Shown here: in pieces, positions 49,223 through 58,859 of the stretch
How the letters are laid out: each line of letters starts with the position of its first letter
Position numbering within the stretch: the stretch's first letter is position 1
Assembly: GCF_003719295.1 (NCBI RefSeq)
Contig: NZ_RFLW01000001.1
Location: forward strand, 1,072,955 to 1,136,954
Origin: Haliea alexandrii
GTDB lineage: Bacteria > Pseudomonadota > Gammaproteobacteria > Pseudomonadales > Halieaceae
Direction: 5' to 3'
DNA: 64,000 bases
Made by a program: the position numbers and the translations under genes
The notes under the pieces: model-generated
What the model was told of the DNA's origin: nothing
The model's database searches: none
The model's input: the letters and a program-made list of their open reading frames with translations, nothing else

Positions 49223-50575
49223 CTAGTCAACCGCGCGCAACAGCGGCGCCTGTGCCAGCTGGCCACGCAGTGAGTTCGGCAGCGCGTCGACAATCTCAAG
49301 GTCGGCAAATGCGCCGATCAAGCTGCGGTCGGTGCAGTGAAAATTCACCACCCGGTTGTTCTCGGTCCGGCCCTGCAGTTCGCCCGGGTCTTTCTTGGAG
49401 ACACCCGTGACCAGCACGCGCTGCACCGTGCCCACCATACGGCGGCTGATGGCCTGCGCTTCCTGCAGAATACGCGCCTGCAGAATCTGCAGGCGCTGCT
49501 TCTTGGTGCCTTCATCGGTGGTGTCCGGCAGCTCTGACGCGGGTGTACCGGGGCGCGCGCTGTAGACGAAGCTGAAGGACGTATCGAACCCGATGTCTTC
49601 AACCAGCTTCATGGTAGCGGCGAAATCCGTTTCGGTTTCGCCCGGGAAGCCGATAATGAAATCTGAAGAAATACTGATGTTCGGGCGTATACGGCGCAAC
49701 CGGCGGATTTTCGACTTGTATTCAAGTGCCGTGTGGCCGCGCTTCATGGCCATGAGAATCCGGTCAGAGCCACTCTGCACGGGCAGGTGGAGATGGTCGA
49801 CCAGCTGCGGAATTTCCGCGTAGGCGTCAATCAGCGCATCGCTGAACTCGACCGGGTGCGACGTGGTGTAGCGGATGCGCTCGATGCCCGGAATGCGCGC
49901 CACCAGGTGCAGCAGCTCGGCAAAATCGACGACCTCACCGAGGTGGTTGGCACCGCGGTAGGCGTTGACGTTCTGCCCGAGCAGGTTGACTTCGCGCACG
50001 CCCTCGCCGGCGAGGTGCGCCACTTCCGCAATGACATCATCCACGGGCCGCGACACTTCTTCCCCACGGGTGTAAGGCACCACGCAGAACGTGCAGTACT
50101 TGCTGCAGCCCTCCATCACCGATACGAAGGCGGTGGGCCCGTCAACGCTGGGCTCTGGCAGGCGATCGAATTTCTCGATTTCCGGGAAGCTGACATCGAC
50201 CACCAGGGTGCCAGCGGGGCCGCGCTGCTCCATCATCGCGGGCAGCCGGTGCAGGGTTTGCGGCCCGAAGACGAGGTCGACATACGGCGCGCGCTTGCCG
50301 ATCTCGGCGCCCTCCTGGCTGGCGACACAGCCGCCCACGCCGATGATCAGGTCGGGATTCTTCTGCTTCAAGTGCTTCCAGCGGCCCAGCTGGTGGAACA
50401 CCTTTTCCTGGGCTTTCTCACGAATCGAGCAGGTATTGAGCAGCAGGACATCCGCTTCTTCAGGGTTGTCTGTGGGCGTGAGACCGTGACTGGCCTGCAG
50501 CAGATCGCGCATGCGCGCCGAGTCATACTCGTTCATCTGGCAGCCGTGGGTCTTGATGTACAGCTTTTTGCTCAC
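49223..50575 (-). CDS. miaB: tRNA-2-methylthio-N6-dimethylallyladenosine synthase
   Basis: The 450-residue radical-SAM protein has the UPF0004 N-domain ([20 protein letters not shown], with Cys positions in [13 protein letters not shown] and GCVASQEG), the radical-SAM cluster motif [15 protein letters not shown], and a TRAM domain at the end. It methylthiolates A37 of tRNAs. I use GTG 50575 ([10 protein letters not shown] is the family start); the longer frame adds six residues. It heads the operon with phoH. Confidence 0.96.
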   Translation of the reverse strand: MSKKLYIKTHGCQMNEYDSARMRDLLQASHGLTPTDNPEEADVLLLNTCSIREKAQEKVFHQLGRWKHLKQKNPDLIIGVGGCVASQEGAEIGKRAPYVDLVFGPQTLHRLPAMMEQRGPAGTLVVDVSFPEIEKFDRLPEPSVDGPTAFVSVMEGCSKYCTFCVVPYTRGEEVSRPVDDVIAEVAHLAGEGVREVNLLGQNVNAYRGANHLGEVVDFAELLHLVARIPGIERIRYTTSHPVEFSDALIDAYAEIPQLVDHLHLPVQSGSDRILMAMKRGHTALEYKSKIRRLRRIRPNISISSDFIIGFPGETETDFAATMKLVEDIGFDTSFSFVYSARPGTPASELPDTTDEGTKKQRLQILQARILQEAQAISRRMVGTVQRVLVTGVSKKDPGELQGRTENNRVVNFHCTDRSLIGAFADLEIVDALPNSLRGQLAQAPLLRAVD

Positions 50576-50776
50576 TGAGCCTCGTCGGCGCACCGCGGTC
50601 GGTTTCTGGCCGGTTGTTGTAAAAAGGGGGTGAATTATACAGATTCATACCCCGGAAACCTAGCCGGCCCGGGTGGCAGATAGTGGTAATTTGTGCCGGG
50701 AGTGGTAACATCGCCTCCCCCCGGTTTTAGCGCACTTGCCGCGGAACCGCCCGGCGCAACGCCTCACGAGGACAGC

Positions 50777-51121
50777 ATGGCCAACCAACCTGTGTACAAG
50801 GTGATTTTCCACAACGCGAACCAGGTGTTCGAGGTGTTCGCGCGCCAGATCTACCAGAGCGACATGTGGGGCTTCATCGAAATCGAGGAGTTCGTCTTCG
50901 GCGAGCGTTCACAGATTCTTGTCGACCCCAGTGAGGAAAAGCTGAAGCATGAGTTCAGCGGGGTAAAACGCAGTTACATTCCGCTGCAGGCGATTATTCG
51001 TATCGACGAGGTGGACAAGGAAGGCACGGGCAAGATATCCGAGGCCGCCCCCGGTTCACGCAGCAACGTGACGGCCTTCCCCGTGCCCGGCATGCAGCCC
51101 CACCACAGCGGCGACGACTGA
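50777..51121 (+). CDS. DUF1820 family protein
   Basis: The 114-residue protein shows VYKVIFHNANQVFEVFARQI, then YQSDMWGFIEIEEFVFGERS and LVDPSEEKLKHEF, with SYIPLQAIIRIDEVDKEGTG, all conserved in DUF1820. The function is unknown; it is common next to miaB in gammaproteobacteria. AGGA precedes ATG 50777; the upstream frame is proline-rich and not family-like. Confidence 0.9.
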   Translation: MANQPVYKVIFHNANQVFEVFARQIYQSDMWGFIEIEEFVFGERSQILVDPSEEKLKHEFSGVKRSYIPLQAIIRIDEVDKEGTGKISEAAPGSRSNVTAFPVPGMQPHHSGDD

Positions 51122-51171
51122 CCGCAGGCAATGCGCCCGCCACTGCGTGGCAGGCGTCCTCACACTGCCTT

Positions 51172-52449
51172 CTAGCGGCCCAGCCGCTGCTTGATCGACG
51201 CGATTTTCACGCACAACACGAACACGTCCACGCTCGCCTGTACATCGTCCTGCGCCGGGAAGCTGGGTGAGAGCCTGATATTGCGGTTGTCCGGGTCCTT
51301 GCCGTAGGGAAAGGTGGCACCGGCTGGCGTGAGCTTCACACCGACGTTGCCCGCGAGCGCCACAATCTCTGACGCCAGCCCCGGCAGCGCGTCGAAAGAG
51401 ACAAAGTAGCCGCCCTGCGGGGTCGTCCAGCTGCCCATGCCACTGCCGGCCAGTTCCCGCTCGAGCGTACCCAGTGCCACATCGAAACGCGGCTTGAGCA
51501 GTGCCGCATGTCGGCGCATGTGGGCACGGAGGGTCTCGCTGTCCTTGAGGAACCGCACGTGACGCAACTGATTGACCTTGTCGGGGCCGATAGTCTGGAA
51601 CGCGAGGTGGGCCCGGAAGGCGGCAAGGTTGCGTTCGCTGCTGCCGACGAACGCAACACCCGCGCCGGCGAAGGTGATCTTGGAGGTGGACCCGAACTGG
51701 AAAATGCCGTCCATAGTCCCGAGCTCGCGCGCGTGGGCGGTGATACTGTCCAGAGTGGGGGCGTCCTCCTGCAGGGTGTGCACCGCGTAGGCGTTGTCCC
51801 ACATGACGATAAAATTGGCAGACGCGACCTGCGGCAGGCGCGCAAGGCGTTCTACGGTATCTGCACTGTAGACGCAGCCGGTGGGGTTGGAGAAGCGGGG
51901 TACACACCAGATGCCCTTGATATCAGCGTCGGCGGCAACCAGCGCCTCTACCTGCTCCATATCCGGGCCTGAGTCGAGCAGACGCACGGGTATCATCTCG
52001 ATACCGAGGTATTCACACACGGAAAAGTGGCGGTCGTAACCGGGTACCGGGCACAGGAACTTCACCTGTGCCCGATTGCCCCAGGCGGATTCCGCGCCGC
52101 GCAAGCCCTCGCGCAGGGCGAAGTCCATAACCTGGTACATGAGGGTCAGGCTGCTGTTGCCGCCGACCAGCGTTTCCTCCGGCGCCGCACCCAGCACCGC
52201 GGCAAACAGGGCGCGCGCCTCCGGCAGGCCCTCGAGACCACCGTAGTTGCGAGCATCACTGCCGTCCGCCGCGCGGTAGTCGCCGTCCAGAATGCCGTCC
52301 AGCGCGTCGGAGAGGGCAACCTGTGCCGCGCTGGGTTTGCCGCGGGTGAGGTCCAGGTTCAGGTTTTTCGCTGCCAGGGCATCGTACTGTTCGTGGAGAT
52401 CGGCAAGCGCAGCGCGCAGTTCGGCTTCAGTGGCCTTGTCAATATGCAC
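51172..52449 (-). CDS. Class I (subgroup Ic) aspartate aminotransferase-like enzyme
   Basis: The 425-residue PLP enzyme fits the Ic-type aspartate aminotransferase: NLDLTRGKPSAAQVALSDAL, RNYGGLEGLPEARALFA, and the PLP-Lys motif FGSTSKITFAGAGVAFVGSS. The gene is transcribed towards DUF1820. The substrate may be aspartate or alanine. The divergent lon gene begins 166 bases upstream. Confidence 0.85.
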   Translation of the reverse strand: MHIDKATEAELRAALADLHEQYDALAAKNLNLDLTRGKPSAAQVALSDALDGILDGDYRAADGSDARNYGGLEGLPEARALFAAVLGAAPEETLVGGNSSLTLMYQVMDFALREGLRGAESAWGNRAQVKFLCPVPGYDRHFSVCEYLGIEMIPVRLLDSGPDMEQVEALVAADADIKGIWCVPRFSNPTGCVYSADTVERLARLPQVASANFIVMWDNAYAVHTLQEDAPTLDSITAHARELGTMDGIFQFGSTSKITFAGAGVAFVGSSERNLAAFRAHLAFQTIGPDKVNQLRHVRFLKDSETLRAHMRRHAALLKPRFDVALGTLERELAGSGMGSWTTPQGGYFVSFDALPGLASEIVALAGNVGVKLTPAGATFPYGKDPDNRNIRLSPSFPAQDDVQASVDVFVLCVKIASIKQRLGR

Positions 52450-52548
52450 TGTGGACTCCTGTATCAGTCGTGCGGTTTGAAGTGCGATTCAACTGTCGCC
52501 AGTATACTCCCAGCGCCGGCTGCTGAAAAATGGCTCTGTGGTTACTCT

Positions 52549-52578
52549 CTTGAAATACCGCGCGTCGAGCCCATATCT
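52549..52578 (+). promoter_or_regulatory. Sigma32-like heat-shock promoter of lon
   Basis: CTTGAAA (52549-52555), a 14-base spacer, then CCCATATCT (52570-52578). This fits the E. coli sigma32 consensus CTTGAAA-N11..16-CCCCATNT with one base missing from the CCCC run. The predicted transcript would start close to 52586, about 30 bases before the lon ATG. Lon is a heat-shock gene in many bacteria. Confidence 0.75.
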
Positions 52579-52614
52579 GGCGGATAACCCCGCAGTTGAA
52601 ACAGGCAGGCAAGC

Positions 52615-55035
52615 ATGAGCAAGGCCCCTAAATTTGCACCAGACGAGTCGGACACACACGCCACAGGGTCCCAGGCCCCGGCAGTGGCGAGCGATATGCT
52701 TCCCGATACGCTGTATGTGATTCCGGTGCCGCAGCGCCCGTTTTTCCCCGGTCAGGTGCAGCCCGTTGCGATCAACCCGCAGGAATGGGCTCCCACGCTG
52801 GAGGCTATCGCCGCGGAAGGACACGGACTGGTGGGCCTGAGTTATGTGGAACAGCAGGGCGCCGACAACATCGGTCCCCGCCAGTTTCCGGAAATAGGCT
52901 GCGTTGCGCGCCTGCACCGGCCACCCGGCGCCAATGGCCCCGGCCAGTTCCTGGTGCAGGGGGTGAAGCGTTTCCGTATCGTGCGCTGGCTCACGGATTC
53001 TGCGCCCTACCGGGTGCAGGTTGAGTACCCGCGCAGCTCGGGAGATCGCGACAGCGACGAGGTCAAGGCCTATGCCATGGCGCTCATTCAGCAGATCAAG
53101 GAACTGTTGCCACTGAACCCGCTGTACAGCGAAGAGCTGAAGCACTACATGGCCAACTTCAGCCCCAACCAGCCCAGTCTGCTGGCGGATTTCTCCGCCG
53201 CCCTGACCACGGCCAAGGGGGACCAGCTGCAGGAGATTCTCGATACGCTGCCCCTGCTGGCGCGCATGGAAAAAGTGCTGGTGCTGCTGCGCAAAGAGCG
53301 TGAAGTGGCGGAGATGCAAACCCACATCACCAGCCAGGTGAATGAAAAGGTTTCGGAGCAGCAGCGCCAGTTTTTTCTGCGCGAACAGCTGAAAGTCATC
53401 CAGAAAGAACTCGGCCTGTCCAAGGATGATCGCAGTACCGACCTGGAGCTTTTCGAAGAGCGGCTCGCCGCCCTGAAGCCAACAGAGCCCGTGCGCGAGC
53501 GTATCGCCGAAGAGTTGCACAAGCTTTCGGTGCTGGAGAGCGGTTCCCCCGAGTACGGTGTCACCCGCAACTACCTCGACTGGGCCACGCAAGTGCCCTG
53601 GGGTATTCACTCGGAGGATCAGCTCGAACTCGGCCATGCGCGGGAGACACTCAACGCGCATCACGATGGCCTGGACGACGTCAAGCAGCGCATCCTCGAG
53701 TTCCTTGCTGTGGGCGCCTTCAAGGGCGAGATCAGCGGCTCCATTCTCTTGCTGGTTGGCCCGCCTGGCGTAGGCAAAACCAGCATCGGGCGCTCCGTGG
53801 CTGATGCCCTGGGACGGGAGTTCTACCGCTTCAGCCTCGGTGGCATGCGCGACGAAGCGGAAATCAAGGGTCACCGCCGTACCTACATCGGGGCGATGCC
53901 GGGCAAGTTCGTGCAGGCACTCAAGGATGTGAAAGTGGCCAATCCGGTGATCATGCTGGATGAGATCGACAAGATCGGTGCATCCTTCCAGGGCGACCCC
54001 GCGTCGGCCCTGCTGGAAGTGCTGGACCCGGAACAGAACGCTGAATTTCTCGATCACTATCTGGATATGCGTGTGGATCTTTCCAAGGTGCTGTTTATCT
54101 GCACCGCCAACCAGATCGACAGCATTCCCGGACCGCTGCTGGACCGCATGGAAGTGCTGCGCCTGGCCGGCTACATCGCCGAGGAAAAGCTGGCCATTGC
54201 GCGCAACCATCTGTGGCCCCGGCTACTGCAGCGGCATGGCCTCAAGGCTGAGCAGCTGAAGATAAACGACGCCGCGTTGAAATCGGTGATCGAGAGCTAC
54301 TGCCGCGAAGCCGGTGTGCGCAACCTGGAAAAGCAGCTGGCACGCATCATCCGCAAATCCATTGTCAGCCTGCTGGAGGGCGGCGAGCAGCGCGTGCGCA
54401 TCGGCAAGAAGGATATTGAAACCTTGCTGGGTCAACCGGTGTTTCACACCGAGAAGCTGTTGCGCGGCCCGGGAGTTGCCACCGGACTGGCCTGGACGGC
54501 CATGGGCGGGGCCACGCTGGCGATCGAGTCCTCCAAGGTGCACACCCTGAACAGTGGTTTCAAACTCACGGGGCGCTTGGGTGAGACCATGCGCGAGTCA
54601 GCGGAGATTGCCTACAGTTATGTGGTGGCACACCTGCGGGACTTCGACTGTGACTACGATTTCTTCGACACCAGCCTGGTGCACCTGCACGTGCCGGAGG
54701 GTGCCACGCCGAAGGACGGCCCCAGTGCCGGCATTACCATGGCAACCGCCCTCATTTCCCTGGCGCGCAATGAGCGGATCAAACGGCCGCTGGCGATGAC
54801 GGGGGAGTTGACCCTGACTGGGCAGGTGCTGCCGGTGGGTGGTATTCGCGAGAAGGTGATCGCGGCGCGACGCATGAAGATACCCGAGCTGATTCTGCCT
54901 GCGGCCAACCGGCGTGATTTCGATGAGTTGCCGGCGTATTTGCGGGAGGGGCTGGAGGTGCGCTTTGCGCGCAACTACCGGGAGGTATTTGAGTATGTGT
55001 TTCATGAGCATCGGCGGGAGAAGGCGTTGCATTGA
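52615..55035 (+). CDS. lon: ATP-dependent protease Lon
   Basis: The 806-residue protein has the Lon N-domain, an AAA+ module with Walker A GPPGVGKTS (Lys about 388) and Walker B VIMLDEIDKIG, and the serine protease domain with PKDGPSAGITMATALI (Ser704) and GGIREKVIAARR carrying the catalytic Lys. It degrades misfolded and regulatory proteins in the cytosol. It is a standard length LonA. ATG 52615 follows the sigma32-like promoter by 37 bases. Confidence 0.96.
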   Translation: MSKAPKFAPDESDTHATGSQAPAVASDMLPDTLYVIPVPQRPFFPGQVQPVAINPQEWAPTLEAIAAEGHGLVGLSYVEQQGADNIGPRQFPEIGCVARLHRPPGANGPGQFLVQGVKRFRIVRWLTDSAPYRVQVEYPRSSGDRDSDEVKAYAMALIQQIKELLPLNPLYSEELKHYMANFSPNQPSLLADFSAALTTAKGDQLQEILDTLPLLARMEKVLVLLRKEREVAEMQTHITSQVNEKVSEQQRQFFLREQLKVIQKELGLSKDDRSTDLELFEERLAALKPTEPVRERIAEELHKLSVLESGSPEYGVTRNYLDWATQVPWGIHSEDQLELGHARETLNAHHDGLDDVKQRILEFLAVGAFKGEISGSILLLVGPPGVGKTSIGRSVADALGREFYRFSLGGMRDEAEIKGHRRTYIGAMPGKFVQALKDVKVANPVIMLDEIDKIGASFQGDPASALLEVLDPEQNAEFLDHYLDMRVDLSKVLFICTANQIDSIPGPLLDRMEVLRLAGYIAEEKLAIARNHLWPRLLQRHGLKAEQLKINDAALKSVIESYCREAGVRNLEKQLARIIRKSIVSLLEGGEQRVRIGKKDIETLLGQPVFHTEKLLRGPGVATGLAWTAMGGATLAIESSKVHTLNSGFKLTGRLGETMRESAEIAYSYVVAHLRDFDCDYDFFDTSLVHLHVPEGATPKDGPSAGITMATALISLARNERIKRPLAMTGELTLTGQVLPVGGIREKVIAARRMKIPELILPAANRRDFDELPAYLREGLEVRFARNYREVFEYVFHEHRREKALH

Positions 55036-55154
55036 GGGCCGCCCACACCGGCACATGCGGCTTGGGTGGTGAAGTCTGGCATTCAAGGCGCGGGGTGCAG
55101 CGTCGCTCGGAAGTAAATTCTGGCACCACAAGCCCAATGCGCAGGGTGGCGCGG

Positions 55155-55246
55155 CGGCTGGGGGCGAGCAGGACTGTAGGAAACAGGGATGTTTCCTTCA
55201 AGCCCCCAGGGATGGGTTCACGGCGTGTCCTGCTCGCCCCCAGCCG
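55155..55246. repeat. Long palindromic repeat between lon and cmoB
   Basis: CGGCTGGGGGCGAGCAGGAC (55155-55174) and GTCCTGCTCGCCCCCAGCCG (55227-55246) are perfect 20-base inverted arms separated by 52 bases. The middle contains a second hairpin AGGAAAC-AGGGAT-GTTTCCT and the octamer CAGGGATG twice. It lies between the convergent lon and cmoB genes. It may be a bidirectional transcription stop or a dispersed REP-like element. The rest of the 296-base gap has no gene that I can support. Confidence 0.8.
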
Positions 55247-55331
55247 TCGAGCCGCCCGCCTCCAAGCCTGCGCCGCCCATCGAGCCGCCCGCCACCACGT
55301 CCGTGCTACCCGCCGAGCCCACCCGCAAGCA

Positions 55332-56309
55332 TTACGGCGCCCGGGCCGTCACCACAGCCCGCATCGGCGCCGGATACCCCTCTATCGTGCGCGTGGCATC
55401 CTCGGGGTCGAGAAAGTCAGCCAATGACTGAAAGCGCATCCACTCGGTCTGCCGCTGCTCCTCGACGCGGGTAGTCGAGACATCCACCAGTGCCACATCA
55501 CGGAATTTCAGCTTGCGCAGCCAGGACACCAGCGTGTCGGGGCTGGGCAGGAACCAGACATTTCCCATGCGCGCATAGCGCCCCTCGGGTACCAGGGTGG
55601 CGCCCAGAGGCCCGTCGATGACCAGTGTTTCCAGGATGAGCTGCCCGCCGGGACGCAGACAGTCGCGCAGCTCCTGCAGGTGATCCATCGGCGAGCGGCG
55701 GTGATACAACACTCCCATGGAAAACACACTGTCAAACGCCTGCAGCTTGGCGGGCACGTGTTGAATGCCCAGCGGTAACACCCACACGCCGGAGTGCTGC
55801 AGGTATTTCTGCAACGCCCAGTACTGCACGACAAACAGCGGCGTAGGGTCGATGCCGATGACCTCCCGGGCCCCGGCGCCGGCCATGCGCCAGCAGTGAT
55901 AGCCGCTGCCACAACCCACATCGAGTACGCGGCGGCCAGTGAGGTCGTCAAGGCCGTGCTGCAGTCGTTCCCACTTCCAGTCGGAGCGCCACTCGGTGTC
56001 GATGTGCACGCCGAACAGGTCGAAGGGCCCTTTGCGCCAGGGATGCAGACGCTGCAGGGTATCGCGCAGGGCGGATATCTGTGCCTCATCCAGCGCGGGC
56101 TGCCGGTCGGCGCCCACGCGGGCGCTGGTGAGCCGGCGAGTTGTTGGTGTGATATCGGGCAGGGCCGCGAGGGCTTCGAGCCAGCGCGGCAGGTCGCCGT
56201 AGCGTTCGACGGCAAGGCCACTGGCGATCTGTGCGTGCAGGCGCTCGGCCCAGGGTGCCAGTTGGGCATCTTGTTGCCAGCGGTCTATCAGCGGGCCGTA
56301 GTCGATCAT
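55332..56309 (-). CDS. cmoB: tRNA U34 carboxymethyltransferase
   Basis: The 325-residue protein has RKGPFDLFGVHIDTEWRSDW and KWERL followed by the SAM-binding RRVLDVGCGSGYHCWRMAGA and the family segment FSMGVLYHRRSPMDHLQELR. It uses carboxy-SAM to make cmo5U34 in tRNA. The start overlaps the cmoA stop by four bases (ATGA), so the genes are translated together. Confidence 0.96.
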   Translation of the reverse strand: MIDYGPLIDRWQQDAQLAPWAERLHAQIASGLAVERYGDLPRWLEALAALPDITPTTRRLTSARVGADRQPALDEAQISALRDTLQRLHPWRKGPFDLFGVHIDTEWRSDWKWERLQHGLDDLTGRRVLDVGCGSGYHCWRMAGAGAREVIGIDPTPLFVVQYWALQKYLQHSGVWVLPLGIQHVPAKLQAFDSVFSMGVLYHRRSPMDHLQELRDCLRPGGQLILETLVIDGPLGATLVPEGRYARMGNVWFLPSPDTLVSWLRKLKFRDVALVDVSTTRVEEQRQTEWMRFQSLADFLDPEDATRTIEGYPAPMRAVVTARAP

Positions 56310-57037
56310 TTAAGGGCTATCAGTGAGGCGAAGTTGAAGCACTGGAACCACACGTCACAGCTGCCAAAACCGGCGTCGTGGCAGCGCTTGCGGTGCTGCT
56401 GCAGTGTTTCGCGCCGCAGGAAACCGTCCAGCGCATCGCGTTTTTGCGCAATTTCCAGGTCGCTGTAACCGTTGGCGCGTTTGAAGTCGTGGTGCAGGTC
56501 AATGTTGAGGGCGTCGAGGTGCGGGTCCTCGAAGGTGACTTTTTCCGAGAGCACCATGATGCCCCCCGGTCGCAGGCCGTCGTAAATGTGCTGAATGACG
56601 GCGTCGCGTTCTTCGCGGGCGATGAACTGCAGGGTGAAGTTGAGCACCACCACCGAGGCATCGGTGACATGCACGTCCTGCAGATTGCTGCACACGAGAT
56701 CCACGGGGACTTCGTGGCTGTCGGTATCCATAACGCCGCGGCAGCGCTCAAGCATTGCGGCGGAGTTGTCGACGCCGACAATCCGGCAGTCACCGTGTTG
56801 CACGTTCTGGCGCATGGCGAGGGTGGACGCGCCGAGGGAGCAGCCGAGGTCGTAGAGGCGGCTGCCCGGTGTGGCGAAGCGCCCCGCGAGCAGGCCGGTC
56901 ATGGCGATGATGGTGCTGTAGCCTGGCACGGAGCGGCGGATCATGTCCGGGAACACCTGGGCCACCCGGTCATCGAAGCGGAATGCGGTCGGCTCGGGTA
57001 CGGGTTGCGCGTAGATGTTGTCGCGTTGTTCGGCCAC
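56306..57037 (-). CDS. cmoA: Carboxy-SAM synthase
   Basis: The 243-residue methyltransferase-fold protein has RFDDRVAQVFPDMIRRSVPG, then YDLGCSLGASTLAMRQNVQH at the SAM site, and VDNSAAMLERCR, all conserved in CmoA. It makes carboxy-SAM from SAM and prephenate for CmoB. ATG 57037 is directly before the aminotransferase gene on the other strand, with 111 bases between. Confidence 0.96.
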   Translation of the reverse strand: MAEQRDNIYAQPVPEPTAFRFDDRVAQVFPDMIRRSVPGYSTIIAMTGLLAGRFATPGSRLYDLGCSLGASTLAMRQNVQHGDCRIVGVDNSAAMLERCRGVMDTDSHEVPVDLVCSNLQDVHVTDASVVVLNFTLQFIAREERDAVIQHIYDGLRPGGIMVLSEKVTFEDPHLDALNIDLHHDFKRANGYSDLEIAQKRDALDGFLRRETLQQHRKRCHDAGFGSCDVWFQCFNFASLIALK

Positions 57038-57148
57038 GGGTAGTGCCTGCCTGGGTGTTTTGGAGGTGGCGCGATTTTACCACGGATGTACTTGCGGCCC
57101 GAATAGCGCACAATAGCGCGCGCAGAAAACCGTTCCGGGAGCACAGGC

Positions 57149-58087
57149 ATGAAAGGCACGCATGAGTACGCGGGCGATCCGCGCAATGAATCTATCCTCA
57201 TCGAGATCAATGGCACGATTGTGCCGCGTGCCGAGGCGCGTATTTCCGTGTTCGACTCGGGGTTTATCCTGGGCGATGGCGTGTGGGAAGGCCTGCGTGT
57301 CGAGGGCGATACGGTGCTGTTTCTGGAACGGCACCTGGAGCGCCTGTTCGAGGGGATGAAAACGCTGGATTTCCAGCCCGATTTCACCCGCGAGGAACTG
57401 GCCGCCCGCTTGTACGCATTGCTGGCGGCAAACGGCATGCACGATGGCGTGCACATTCGGCTGATGGTGTCGCGGGGTGTGAAGGCAACGCCCTACCAGG
57501 ATCCACGCATGACGATCACGCCGCCGACGGTGGTGATCATTCCCGAATACAAAGAGGCGCTGCCCGAAGTGGTGGAGAAGGGCGTGCGGCTGTATACAGT
57601 GTATGTGCGCCGCGGCTACTCGGACGTGCAGGACCCCGCGCTGAACACACACTCGAAGCTCAACTGCATCGGCGCCTGCATCCAGGCGACCAAGGCCGGT
57701 GCCGACGAGGCACTGATGCTGGACCCACACGGGTTTGTCGCAACCTGCAACTCGACGCACTTCTTTATTGTACGCCGCGGTGAAATATGGACCTCGACCG
57801 GGGACTACTGCCTCGACGGCATCACGCGCGGCAAGGTGCTGGAAATGGGTCGGGAGCTCGGCCTCACCGTGCGCGAGACCAATTTCACGCTCACTGATGT
57901 GTATAACGCTGAAGAAGCATTTGTTACCGGCACCTTTGCCGGCCTGGTGCCAGTAACCGAGGTGGATGGCCGCACGATTGGCGAGCCCGATGCAGAGCGT
58001 CCGGTTATCAAGCGCCTGCAGGGGCAGTACCGGGAAACGGTCGCGCGCTACATCGCCGGCCCCGGCCAGCTACATCCGCGGGGTTAG
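57149..58087 (+). CDS. Class IV aminotransferase
   Basis: The 312-residue PLP enzyme starts ILIEINGTIVPRAEARISVF, continues DSGFILGDGVWEGLRV, has the PLP Lys in LNTHSKLNCIGACIQ (Lys170) and the ATCNSTHFFIVRRGEIWT motif that fits branched-chain/D-amino-acid aminotransferases. Its exact substrate is not clear. The sulfotransferase-like gene begins 4 bases after its stop, so the two probably form an operon. Confidence 0.87.
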   Translation: MKGTHEYAGDPRNESILIEINGTIVPRAEARISVFDSGFILGDGVWEGLRVEGDTVLFLERHLERLFEGMKTLDFQPDFTREELAARLYALLAANGMHDGVHIRLMVSRGVKATPYQDPRMTITPPTVVIIPEYKEALPEVVEKGVRLYTVYVRRGYSDVQDPALNTHSKLNCIGACIQATKAGADEALMLDPHGFVATCNSTHFFIVRRGEIWTSTGDYCLDGITRGKVLEMGRELGLTVRETNFTLTDVYNAEEAFVTGTFAGLVPVTEVDGRTIGEPDAERPVIKRLQGQYRETVARYIAGPGQLHPRG

Positions 58088-58091
58088 TCAC

Positions 58092-58859
58092 ATGCAGACG
58101 CTTCGATTGGCCATGTGGTCTGGCCCGCGCAATATCAGTACGGCGTTGATGCGCGCGTTCGAGAACCGGGCGGATTGCGCGGTGGTGGATGAGCCGTTTT
58201 ACGGCTATTACCTGCAAGCCACCGGGTTGGACCACCCGGCCGGCGAAGCAGTGAAGGCGAGCATGAGTTGCGATTGGCGTGAAGTGGCGCGTCAGTTGTG
58301 TGAGGAATTGCCGGCCACCGCAGACCGGGACCGCTGTACCCTGTTCTACCAGAAGCACATGACGCAACATATCCTTCCGGCGATGGACATGGCCTGGACA
58401 GACGGCCTGGTGAACTGCTTTCTGATTCGACAGCCGCGCCGGATCATCGCGTCCTACGCTCGCGTGCGTCCCGAGTTTGCGCTCGAGGAGCTGGGTTTTG
58501 TGCAGCAGTGGGAGCTGTTCCAGCGCGTTGCGGACCGGCTGGGTGCAGCGCCCCCGGTGATCGATTCCGCCGCGACACTGGCCGACCCTGAAGGCGTGTT
58601 GCGGGCGCTGTGCGAAGGCGTGGGCATTCCATTCAGCGCGGCGATGCTCAGCTGGCCCGCTGGCAGCCGGGACAGCGACGGCGTGTGGGCACCGCACTGG
58701 TATGCCGCGGTAGAGGCGTCAACCGGGTTCCAGGCGGTGAACGAGCAGCCCCTGGCTGAAGTGGCGCTGCCGCCGCAGTGCGAAGCCATGTGTGAGCAGG
58801 CGGAAGCGATTTACGCCCGACTGTCCGCACACGCTTTGGGCAGCGCTGCCCGGGGTTAG
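58092..58859 (+). CDS. Sulfotransferase-like protein
   Basis: The 255-residue protein begins LAMWSGPRNISTALMRAFEN, the PAPS phosphate loop (SGPRNxSTAL) of the sulfotransferase-like P-loop fold. YQKHMTQHILPAM follows, then LIRQPRRIIASYARVRPEF with the R-x-P-x-R-x-x-x-S 3'-phosphate motif. Homologous pairs with a class IV aminotransferase are seen in other marine bacteria, from general memory. Whether it transfers sulfate or has lost the activity is unknown. Its stop overlaps the NUP gene stop by three bases, tail to tail. Confidence 0.78.
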   Translation: MQTLRLAMWSGPRNISTALMRAFENRADCAVVDEPFYGYYLQATGLDHPAGEAVKASMSCDWREVARQLCEELPATADRDRCTLFYQKHMTQHILPAMDMAWTDGLVNCFLIRQPRRIIASYARVRPEFALEELGFVQQWELFQRVADRLGAAPPVIDSAATLADPEGVLRALCEGVGIPFSAAMLSWPAGSRDSDGVWAPHWYAAVEASTGFQAVNEQPLAEVALPPQCEAMCEQAEAIYARLSAHALGSAARG

